5,304 bases of DNA from Dehalococcoidales bacterium (GCA_030603605.1 JAUVXN010000084.1:1-5304), one strand, 5' to 3'; positions 1 to 4,030 are shown, counted from the first letter of the stretch. Numbers and translations: made by a program. The notes: generated from the letters alone by a model not told the origin.

Positions 1-63
1 GCCTGACTCAGCCTGCCGCATGGCGAAGGCTACCTGCTCCGGCGTGTACCTTGAACTCTTCAT
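1..63 (-). CDS. IS3-family transposase OrfA, N-terminus (partial)
   Basis: The 21 visible codons read MKSSRYTPEQVAFAMRQAES and then G. They match the opening of IS3-family OrfA proteins, whose first helix carries the pattern K-x-S-R-[FY]-T-x-E-Q-[IV]-x-[FA]-x-[LM]-R-[QE]-A-E-x-G ahead of a helix-turn-helix that binds the element's ends. The start is the ATG at 61-63, with AGGAGG at 72-77 on the same strand, eight bases upstream. In complete IS3 elements OrfA is followed by OrfB (DDE integrase domain) in the -1 frame, made by programmed frameshifting. That part is outside the window, so whether this copy is intact cannot be judged. Confidence 0.85.
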   Translation of the reverse strand, partial: MKSSRYTPEQVAFAMRQAESG

Positions 64-88
64 GGTATAATCCTCCTCTTAAAGTGTG

Positions 89-97
89 ATTATCCCA
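89..97 (-). promoter_or_regulatory. Candidate extended -10 promoter of the IS transposase
   Basis: On the leftward strand, TGGGATAAT lies between the IS terminus and the OrfA start: a TGn extension followed by GATAAT. No good -35 box is seen at the normal distance, so it would have to work as an extended -10 promoter. Its position, about 25 bases before the OrfA ATG and upstream of AGGAGG, suits a weak internal transposase promoter. Confidence 0.35.
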
Positions 98-141
98 TAA
101 AAATCTCATTTTGGCTGGTACAGTTTTCGGGGGGCAGGTCA

Positions 142-825
142 TTAGTTGAAGATTAAACGAGGTTTTTCCCAGCGAACCGCCACGAATGCACCAGTATCCA
201 ATCTCTGAGATTGACCCAATTGTTCGATTTTCATTGCCTCTTCGGGACTATCATCTTTTTGGAAGTGGATGGCGGTTCTGGTTATACCCTTCAAGGGGCT
301 GTAAGTCAATAGTTCATCCGGTGATCTGAAAAAAGCATTCTCTAATATATGCTTCTGACCTTTTTGGGTCTTTGCCTTACGGCGGACAGCCCAGGGACTG
401 AGGCTGTTTAAGGTGGCCACCACCACACACCCTCCGGGCCGCGTAACGCGAAATAGTTCATCTACTGTACTTTTAGCATCCGCTATGAATTCAAGAGCTG
501 TAATAGATACAGCCTTGTCGAAGGAATTGTCTTTAAAGGGCAGACGCAGCATATCTCCCCGGACCTTGAAGAAAGGATAACCTGCAGTCTTCTTCCCTGC
601 AAAACTGAGCATCGGCCCGGAAATTTCAAGACCGACAACTTGCGCCCCTGCAGCAAGAAAATCAAGGGTAAAAATTCCCGTGCCGCAGCCGGCATCAAGC
701 ACCTTTTCTTCTGGCCTGGGATTTAGCAACTCATGTATTAGTTCGCCTTCAATTTCTTTCACTAGTTTTCCAATAGGCGTTGTGAACCACTGGTCATAGC
801 ATTCTGGCCATTCGTCAAAAAGCAT
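142..825 (-). CDS. Class I SAM-dependent methyltransferase (UbiE/BioC-like)
   Basis: This 227-residue protein has a Methyltransf_11-type fold. Motif I is VLDAGCGTG at residues 42-50. The acidic residue ending the second strand, which usually binds the SAM ribose, is Glu67 in VVGLEIS. GDMLRLPF (90-97) and SFDKAVSITALEF (101-113) form the next strands, and RVTRPGGCVVVATLN (126-140) is the usual motif III region. The N-terminal WPECYDQWFTTPIG is typical of small free-standing UbiE/BioC-like enzymes of unknown substrate. It has only three cysteines (9, 47, 133) and no ArsM-type cysteine set, so it is not an arsenite methyltransferase despite the nearby ars genes. The start at 825 is preceded in frame by TAA (847-849), with no earlier start. 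Its stop codon at 142-144 directly abuts the IS terminus. Confidence 0.85.
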   Translation of the reverse strand: MLFDEWPECYDQWFTTPIGKLVKEIEGELIHELLNPRPEEKVLDAGCGTGIFTLDFLAAGAQVVGLEISGPMLSFAGKKTAGYPFFKVRGDMLRLPFKDNSFDKAVSITALEFIADAKSTVDELFRVTRPGGCVVVATLNSLSPWAVRRKAKTQKGQKHILENAFFRSPDELLTYSPLKGITRTAIHFQKDDSPEEAMKIEQLGQSQRLDTGAFVAVRWEKPRLIFN

Positions 826-839
826 TATTCGGTCGTCAT
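825..839 (-). other. Four-codon minicistron overlapping the methyltransferase start
   Basis: The only purine-rich ribosome-binding sequence before the methyltransferase, AAAGGA at about 843-848, is 17 bases from the methyltransferase ATG, too far for direct use. It is three bases from another ATG at 837-839. That frame reads M-T-T-E and stops with TAA, whose last A is also the first base of the methyltransferase ATG (TAATG). A ribosome initiating here would terminate on the next start codon, a classic translational-coupling arrangement. This is an interpretation of the spacing; an unusually distant Shine-Dalgarno site is the alternative. Confidence 0.35.
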
Positions 840-846
840 GATTCCT

Positions 847-909
847 TTATGAATATATGGATTTACCTTCGGGGTTTTGGTCAGCGTCTGATTTTTTAAG
901 AATCGGCAT
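847..909 (-). CDS. Possible 20-residue leader ORF upstream of the methyltransferase
   Basis: A 20-codon ORF starts at ATG 907-909, with the sequence TAGG seven bases upstream, and ends at TAA 847-849. It encodes a hydrophilic peptide starting MPILKKSDADQNPEGK. It lies within the transcript predicted from the promoter at 960-988, and its stop codon overlaps the AAAGGA of the next translation signal. I recognise no family, and the peptide shows no attenuation-type codon run. At this length it may be chance. Confidence 0.25.
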   Translation of the reverse strand: MPILKKSDADQNPEGKSIYS

Positions 910-959
910 CACTGACCTACCCCCAATAATTGTATCACAAATTTATGGCGGTTTTTAAA

Positions 960-988
960 AATTTAGTACCAAGTTTTGTTAATGTCAA
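960..988 (-). promoter_or_regulatory. Sigma-70-type promoter for the leftward methyltransferase
   Basis: On the leftward strand a perfect -35 box TTGACA (983-988) is followed after exactly 17 bases by TAAATT (960-965), a four-of-six -10 box. Transcription would begin near 953, giving a leader of about 125 bases before the methyltransferase start at 825. No competing promoter of similar quality is seen in this strand between 840 and 1200. Confidence 0.55.
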
Positions 989-995
989 GCTCACA

Positions 996-1020
996 CTAAC
1001 AGTAACTGGGTAACAGTTAG
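996..1020. repeat. Imperfect inverted repeat in the divergent intergenic region
   Basis: The arms CTAACAGTAAC (996-1006) and GTAACAGTTAG (1010-1020) are inverted copies with two mismatches around a three-base centre. The repeat lies eight bases upstream of the -35 box of the leftward promoter, a position that could suit an activator or repressor. It does not resemble the ArsR operator seen twice in this window. It could also be incidental. Confidence 0.35.
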
Positions 1021-1029
1021 CCAAAAAGC

Positions 1030-1158
1030 ATGACTGCCGGACAGGGCTTTAAAAGTATAAACGCTCAAGCCTACCTGAAAAAGCGGCTAGCTTTAGAAAT
1101 AAAGTCTGTTAACAAGCGAATCGGACAGAATGCATATTTTATCTTCTCTATAAGGTAG
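1030..1158 (+). CDS. Unrecognised 42-codon ORF, doubtful
   Basis: An open frame of 42 codons runs from ATG 1030-1032 to TAG 1156-1158 in the otherwise empty region between the divergent methyltransferase and arsR genes. It is lysine-rich in the middle (AYLKKRLALEIKSVNKRIG) and ends in an aromatic stretch. No Shine-Dalgarno sequence precedes it, as the bases upstream are AGCCAAAAAGC. I see no family resemblance. It may be a gene remnant or chance. Apart from this frame, the promoter and the inverted repeat, I see nothing definite in 910-1197. Confidence 0.15.
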   Translation: MTAGQGFKSINAQAYLKKRLALEIKSVNKRIGQNAYFIFSIR

Positions 1159-1197
1159 GAACAGTCTTGCCTATATAAAAAATTTTTAATTTAATAC

Positions 1198-1227
1198 TTG
1201 ACAAACATCAAAAGTTTTTGATATAAT
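1198..1227 (+). promoter_or_regulatory. Promoter of the arsR unit
   Basis: A perfect -35 TTGACA (1198-1203) and a perfect -10 TATAAT (1222-1227) are separated by 18 bases. The spacer is almost filled by the inverted repeat at 1207-1222. Transcription should start near 1234, so the GTG at 1233 and ATG at 1236 would lie at the very 5' end of the message, while the ATG at 1263 would have a normal short leader. A bound repressor would occlude RNA polymerase, as expected for ArsR autoregulation. Confidence 0.85.
1207..1222. promoter_or_regulatory. ArsR operator 1 (autoregulatory)
   Basis: ATCAAAA-GT-TTTTGAT is a perfect 7-2-7 inverted repeat between the -35 and -10 boxes. It fits the ATCAA-N6-TTGAT shape reported for many arsenic-type ArsR repressors. 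A near-copy in front of the permease at 1774-1789 differs at two adjacent central bases only, which strongly supports a functional binding site. The cognate protein is inferred to be the ArsR encoded immediately downstream. Confidence 0.8.
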
Positions 1228-1262
1228 ATCCAGTGATGGAGAAGAAGCAGGGTAAGAGTTCA

Positions 1263-1538
1263 ATGACTGAGACTCATGCTAGCGTGTTCAAGGCACTGGC
1301 TAATTCAAGCCGATTAAAGATCATCAGTTTACTGTCTCGGCATGAGGAGCTTTGCGTGTGTGAACTGGAGGCCGCCCTGGGACATAAGCAACCCCTGGCG
1401 TCCTACCATCTGGCTGTTTTGGAGGATGCGGGGCTGGTTACTCACCGGGAGGTGGGAACGTGGTCCTATTATAAACTAAATGAGGAGAGGCTCACAGAGC
1501 TTCTGTCACCGCGATGCTGTGGCTCTCTATTTAGATGA
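1263..1538 (+). CDS. arsR: ArsR-family metalloid-responsive repressor
   Basis: This is a small winged-helix repressor of the ArsR/SmtB family that should leave DNA when it binds trivalent arsenic, antimony or organoarsenicals. Numbering from the ATG at 1263 (91 residues), FKALANSSRLKIISLL is the family's first helical signature, ELCVCEL carries the Cys31-x-Cys33 pair characteristic of metalloid-sensing ArsR, and QPLASYHLAVLEDAGLV is the recognition helix, followed by a beta-wing (REVGTWSYYKL). A vicinal Cys85-Cys86 pair near the C-terminus (SPRCCGSLFR) could supply a third ligand. Alternative starts at GTG 1233 and ATG 1236 add ten residues, but the promoter predicts transcription beginning near 1234. 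I prefer 1263, which has weak AGGG/AAGAG signals upstream. The next gene follows closely. Confidence 0.9.
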   Translation: MTETHASVFKALANSSRLKIISLLSRHEELCVCELEAALGHKQPLASYHLAVLEDAGLVTHREVGTWSYYKLNEERLTELLSPRCCGSLFR

Positions 1539-1552
1539 CAGGAGGCATTGAT

Positions 1553-1717
1553 ATGAGTAAGAAAGAGAATGAAAAGAGCAAGGATTCAGAGGGCTTACAG
1601 GCGGCAATAAAAAGGTTCTTCAGGGTGAAGGGTGGTGGCTCTTGCTGTAAGGTAAGAATTGAAGAGGTGGAAGAAGAGAAAACGGGAGACAAAGCAAAGA
1701 CCACCGAGAAGAAGTAG
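1553..1717 (+). CDS. Small charged protein with Cys-Cys motif in ars unit
   Basis: A 54-residue, highly charged protein (Lys/Glu rich) begins at ATG 1553-1555, seven bases after a strong CAGGAGG (1539-1545). An in-frame ATG at 1535 overlaps the arsR stop as ATGA, but the ribosome-binding site lies downstream of it, so 1553 is the likely start. The middle is an amphipathic segment (GLQAAIKRFFRV) followed by GGGSCCKVRIEEVEEE, with adjacent cysteines at residues 31-32. No signal peptide or membrane segment is visible. I know no named function. Cotranscription with arsR and the vicinal thiols suggest trivalent-arsenic or metal binding, for example delivery to the permease, but this is inference. 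Similar short CC-plus-acidic proteins are, as I recall, found beside ArsP-type permeases. Confidence 0.7.
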   Translation: MSKKENEKSKDSEGLQAAIKRFFRVKGGGSCCKVRIEEVEEEKTGDKAKTTEKK

Positions 1718-1730
1718 CCTAATCCACAAG

Positions 1731-1763
1731 AAGCCTTGTCATATCGAGGCAAGGTTTCTTTTT
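1731..1763 (+). terminator. Rho-independent terminator after the arsR unit
   Basis: AAGCCTTG (1731-1738) pairs with CAAGGTTT (1750-1757) in an eight-pair stem with one G-U pair and an 11-base loop, followed by CTTTTT (1758-1763). It lies 14 bases after the stop of the small Cys-Cys gene and ends just before operator 2. It would end or attenuate transcription from the arsR promoter, leaving the permease separately controlled. Confidence 0.65.
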
Positions 1764-1773
1764 AGCACTTTAA

Positions 1774-1789
1774 ATCAAAAGTAGTTGAT
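1774..1789. promoter_or_regulatory. ArsR operator 2, before the permease
   Basis: ATCAAAAGTAGTTGAT matches operator 1 at 14 of 16 positions and keeps the ATCAA-N6-TTGAT palindrome exactly. The similarity continues into the next bases (ATATAA in both), and each operator's last T is the first base of a -10-like box: TATAAT at operator 1, TATAAA (1789-1794) here. The -35 region is poor (CACTTT at 1766-1771). A start near 1801 would leave the AAGGAAG ribosome-binding sequence out of the message, so the exact promoter is uncertain. The site could also act as a roadblock to read-through. Confidence 0.75.
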
Positions 1790-1808
1790 ATAAAAGGAAG
1801 CAGTTATT

Positions 1809-2759
1809 ATGGACATTATGGACAAGTTGGCGGAAACTGGTTATTGGTTTGTTTACATCTCTTTAGAATTAACCATTCTTTTCCTAGTTATCAGCTTCAT
1901 TATAGGAGTAATAACTACCTATTTTTCCCCTCAGAGGATAAAAAGCACATTGGAAAGGCACGGCAAGGGCCCCCTGGGGAATGCTCTGGGGGCAACGCTT
2001 GGTGGCTTGTTGCCATTCTGCTCCTGCTCGAGCATTCCTGTGTTAATAGGCTTAATCAATGTAGGAGTGCCTTTCAGGATTGCAATGTCCTTTCTCGTAG
2101 CTTCCCCCCTGGGAGTATTTAACCCGGTAGTCATCTCCCTATTTTCCGCTCTGTTTGGCTTAAGGGTCGCCCTCGCTTATATCGTGACCACCTTCATAGC
2201 CGCAGTCCTGGCTGGAATGGTCCTTAATTGGCTGGGCTTAGCTGGCCAAACAAGGAAAGTAGTTGCAACCGGAGGAGCCGAGAATATCGATGCCATAATA
2301 GTAGCTGAGGGGACTACCAGATGGGAGAGGATTAAGCCCAGGTTGAGTAAATCGTGGAGGTTTACCCGGGACTTATATAAAAAGATGCTTCCTTTCATGC
2401 TGGGTGGCGTCGCTGTAGGGGCGCTCATCCATGGCTTTGTTCCTGAGGGCTTCCTTGCCCAATACGCCGGACAATCAAATCCGTTTGCGGTTCCCCTGGC
2501 GGCAGCAATAGGGGTGCCTATGTACATCAGAACATCTACTCTGATTCCCATTGCTTCGGCACTGGTTGAGAAGGGTGTAGGCCTGGGAACAGTGATGGCT
2601 CTCATAATTGGTGGAGCCGGGGCGAGTATTCCAGAGCTAAGCTTACTTGCAGCGATATTTAAAAAGAAGTTATTTATCGCCTATATAATAACCATATTCC
2701 TGATAGCCACCATAATTGGGCTGCTTTTTAATTTCCTGGCGGGGCAGCAATTACTTTAG
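1809..2759 (+). CDS. COG0701/ArsP-type permease (metalloid or metal efflux)
   Basis: A 316-residue integral membrane permease of the DUF318/ArsP_1 (PF03773) superfamily. The family includes organoarsenical exporters and SO_0444-type transporters. It has roughly eight hydrophobic segments (near residues 16-38, 57-82, 90-113, 118-143, 193-212, 224-240, 258-282, 287-311), with a hydrophilic central loop (145-190). The first conserved reentrant motif is GGLLPFCSCSSIPVLIG, with Cys71 and Cys73, the expected thiol pair for trivalent substrate. The matching motif in the second half (GVPMYIRTSTLIPIA) has no cysteine. The start is ATG 1809, with AAGGAAG eight bases upstream; ATG 1818 is an alternative. 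Control by ArsR through operator 2 suggests arsenic or a methylated or aromatic arsenical as substrate, but sequence cannot fix this. A metal-specific paralogue remains possible. Confidence 0.85.
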   Translation: MDIMDKLAETGYWFVYISLELTILFLVISFIIGVITTYFSPQRIKSTLERHGKGPLGNALGATLGGLLPFCSCSSIPVLIGLINVGVPFRIAMSFLVASPLGVFNPVVISLFSALFGLRVALAYIVTTFIAAVLAGMVLNWLGLAGQTRKVVATGGAENIDAIIVAEGTTRWERIKPRLSKSWRFTRDLYKKMLPFMLGGVAVGALIHGFVPEGFLAQYAGQSNPFAVPLAAAIGVPMYIRTSTLIPIASALVEKGVGLGTVMALIIGGAGASIPELSLLAAIFKKKLFIAYIITIFLIATIIGLLFNFLAGQQLL

Positions 2760-2853
2760 CCAACGGAGCCGTTATCCACATGATTTCATTCGTTCTTCGG
2801 TATCCGCAAGCAAAAATCCCCCATCTTTTTCTGACTTCATTAACTGACAAATA

Positions 2854-2882
2854 TTGACTTTCCAAAAATCATATGTTAATAT
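2854..2882 (+). promoter_or_regulatory. Promoter of the DUF134/IscU region
   Basis: TTGACT (2854-2859) is followed after 17 bases by TAATAT (2877-2882), a four-of-six -10 box. The predicted start, near 2889, falls inside the 28-bp palindrome that begins at 2882. The 165-bp gap before the DUF134 start holds this promoter, the palindrome and a ribosome-binding site; I see no convincing terminator for the permease in it. Confidence 0.5.
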
Positions 2883-2909
2883 GTATTATGAGCATATGCT
2901 CATAATACA
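2882..2909. promoter_or_regulatory. Perfect 28-bp palindrome, probable operator
   Basis: The sequence from 2882 to 2909 is a perfect inverted repeat with no spacer: each 14-base arm reads TGTATTATGAGCAT, and the core is ATGAGCATATGCTCAT. It begins at the last base of the -10 box and ends just before the AAAGGA ribosome-binding site (2911-2916) of the DUF134 gene. A protein bound here would block transcription start. DUF134 proteins have a predicted sigma-region-4-like helix-turn-helix, so autoregulation is a reasonable guess. A cruciform or 5' hairpin role is an alternative; there is no U-run, so it is not a terminator. Confidence 0.7.
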
Positions 2910-2924
2910 GAAAGGAAATACAGT

Positions 2925-3143
2925 ATGCCCAGACCCCCGAAATGCCGTCGAGTGGCGTTCTTGCCCGATGTAACCTACTTTAAGCCAGCTGGCATACCGC
3001 TGAGGGCTCTTGGAGAGGTGCGGCTGTCAGTAGAGGAAGCTGAGGCGATACGCCTTAAAGACCTGGAGAGCTTCGAGCAGGAGCAAGGGCGGGGAGATGG
3101 CAGAAGCCGCCGGGGCTCCCCTGCTGGGGCAATTCCCTATTGA
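2925..3143 (+). pseudogene. DUF134 (UPF0251) protein, truncated at N-terminal 54 residues
   Basis: The first 54 codons are a clear DUF134/UPF0251 N-terminus: MPRPPKCRRVAFLPDVTYFK, then PAGIPLRALGEV, then the acidic helix RLSVEEAEAIRLKDLESFEQEQ. Full family members are about 90-150 residues and continue into AAxxMxVSRxTFxRILxxARxKVAxAL, a helix-turn-helix resembling sigma factor region 4. Here that helix-turn-helix is missing: after Gln54 the frame runs into 18 unrelated residues and stops at 3141-3143, while the same DNA in another frame encodes an Mrp C-terminus. AAAGGA (2911-2916) lies eight bases before the ATG. A stable, DNA-binding product is unlikely. Confidence 0.85.
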
Positions 3144-3255
3144 CCCTGAAATTGCCCGACTCTGCGACGCAGGCGATATTGAGCGCTACGACTCAGAGCC
3201 GCTAAACAGCTTTGCTGAGGCTTTCCTGCAGGTAATACCGGATGGAGCTAAATAA
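3085..3255 (+). pseudogene. Mrp/NBP35-type P-loop ATPase, C-terminal remnant
   Basis: Reading from 3085, 56 codons encode KGGEMAEAAGAPLLGQFPID, then PEIARLCDAGDIERYDSE and a short tail, ending at TAA 3253-3255. This matches the C-terminal end of Mrp/NBP35/ApbC ATPases, where G-G-x-x-[LM]-A-x-x-x-G-x-P-[FL]-L-G-x-[IF]-P-[IL]-D-P-x-[IV] is followed by D-[AS]-G. These enzymes bind and transfer Fe-S clusters. The P-loop, the switch motifs and the CxxC are all gone, so the fragment cannot hydrolyse ATP. It begins exactly where DUF134 homology stops, in a different frame. ATG 3097 has GGGCGGGG just upstream but is probably only the internal methionine of the lost protein. Confidence 0.75.
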
Positions 3256-3279
3256 GAATACCCTTGACTGGAGGCATAG

Positions 3280-3729
3280 ATGACTTCAGAATTTGATGAA
3301 CTTCAAGAAGAAATCATGGCGGACATGAGAAAAGTCTATACCAAGACCGTCATTAACCATGCCATGAACCCCAGGAATACGGGAAGTATGGAGGATGCCG
3401 ACACCTTTACCAGTATAACCGGTCCCTGCGGCGATACTATGGTAATGTGGCTTAAGGTGACCGATAACAGGATTGAGAAAGCCAGCTTCTGGACTGACGG
3501 CTGCGGCACCAGCATTGCCGCCGGGAGCATAACCACCGAAATGGTCAAGGGTAAAACCTTCGCCGAAGTGATGAAAATGACTCCCCAGGGTGTGCTTGAT
3601 GCTCTGGGAGGACTGCCCAAAGAGAGTGAGCACTGCGCCCTGCTGGCCATAATTACCATGAGGGACGCTGTCAAAGAATATCTGACTACCAGGCGTGACC
3701 CCTGGAAGAAAGTCTATAATAGCCACTGA
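3280..3729 (+). CDS. IscU/NifU-type iron-sulfur cluster scaffold protein
   Basis: This 149-residue protein is a complete IscU-like scaffold, on which [2Fe-2S] or [4Fe-4S] clusters are built before transfer to apoproteins. The three cluster ligands are present: Cys50 in GPCGDT, Cys75 in DGCGTSIA and Cys119 in EHCALLA, with the conserved Asp52 that promotes cluster release. YTKTVINHAMNPRNTGSM (20-37) is the usual N-terminal region. GLPKESEHC replaces the LPPVKxHC loop that binds HscA in the proteobacterial type, so an HscA-dependent mode is unlikely. No NifU C-terminal domain is attached. The start has TGGAGG six bases upstream and follows the Mrp remnant by 24 bases. The DUF134-side promoter is the only obvious one. 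Confidence 0.9.
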   Translation: MTSEFDELQEEIMADMRKVYTKTVINHAMNPRNTGSMEDADTFTSITGPCGDTMVMWLKVTDNRIEKASFWTDGCGTSIAAGSITTEMVKGKTFAEVMKMTPQGVLDALGGLPKESEHCALLAIITMRDAVKEYLTTRRDPWKKVYNSH

Positions 3730-3731
3730 AT

Positions 3732-4027
3732 CGAGGTGAATACATAGAGAAAAACTGGCACTCCAGATAATGTTTATCGAGGCAAATAAGGACTATGCGC
3801 TAGAGATGGCGAGAATAGCTGAATGGCTTTCCCCGGACGAGGTGCAACTCAACACGCCGCTGCGTCCTTCCGCTGTTCAACCTCTGACACCAGAAGACAT
3901 TAATGCCATACGGCGAGTATTCTTCAGATGTAGGAATGTGCTAACAGTATACGAGGTGCAAAAGCCGGAAGTTGCCCCAATAAACCTGGAGGAAACAGCA
4001 CGGCGCAGACCTAAGGAGGAAAGATAG
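3732..4027 (+). pseudogene. COG0731-type radical SAM protein, C-terminal remnant
   Basis: The open frame from ATG 3770 encodes 85 residues: MFIEANKDYALEMARIAEWL, then SPDEVQLNTPLRPS, and finally LEETARRRPKEER. DEVQLNTPLRP is typical of the C-terminal half of COG0731-like radical SAM oxidoreductases of about 300 residues; their CxxxCxxC cluster-binding motif is absent. Homology seems to begin before the ATG: IHREKLALQI lies upstream in the same frame after TGA 3737-3739, while the frame one base over reads RGEYIEK from 3732. A missing A in the run 3750-3754 would join these as RGEYIEKKLALQIMF. No ribosome-binding site precedes ATG 3770. The tail carries the AAGGAGG (4014-4020) used by the next gene, which may be why it remains. 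Confidence 0.65.
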
Positions 4028-4030
4028 ATT

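Larger units (their letters stand above)
1..141 (-). mobile_element. IS3-family insertion sequence, left end (partial)
   Basis: The strand reading leftward begins at 141 with TGACCTGCCCCCCG, a TG-initiated, C-rich terminus typical of IS3-family inverted repeats, particularly of IS407-like members. About 77 bases further in, the first codons of an IS3-type OrfA start behind a strong Shine-Dalgarno sequence. Only the left end is in the window; the rest of OrfA, OrfB and the right terminus lie beyond position 1. If it belongs to the IS407 group, a 4-bp target duplication would be expected, and the flanking copy here would be 142-145 (TTAG). The group assignment is an inference from the terminus and the N-terminal peptide. 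Confidence 0.82.

Noticed and set aside
142..825. Methyltransferase as an ArsM arsenite methyltransferase linked to the ars genes
   Set aside because: It lacks the conserved ArsM cysteines, is shorter than ArsM, and is transcribed away from arsR under a different promoter with no ArsR-type operator.
2177..2605. A 142-codon leftward frame opposite the permease
   Set aside because: It is the complement of a well-supported membrane protein gene, and its composition reflects the reversed hydrophobic codons.
2882..2909. The palindrome as a rho-independent terminator for the permease
   Set aside because: The arms are AT-rich, no U-run follows, and it overlaps a promoter and sits next to a ribosome-binding site.
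2925..3143. A deliberate DUF134 fusion protein with a new 18-residue tail
   Set aside because: The tail is the out-of-frame reading of an Mrp coding sequence, so it is explained by a deletion junction rather than a selected domain.
3286..3726. A 146-codon leftward frame opposite the IscU-type gene, and a 112-codon one in the same stretch
   Set aside because: Both lie opposite a gene with complete IscU motifs. Their translations show no family features and no ribosome-binding site.
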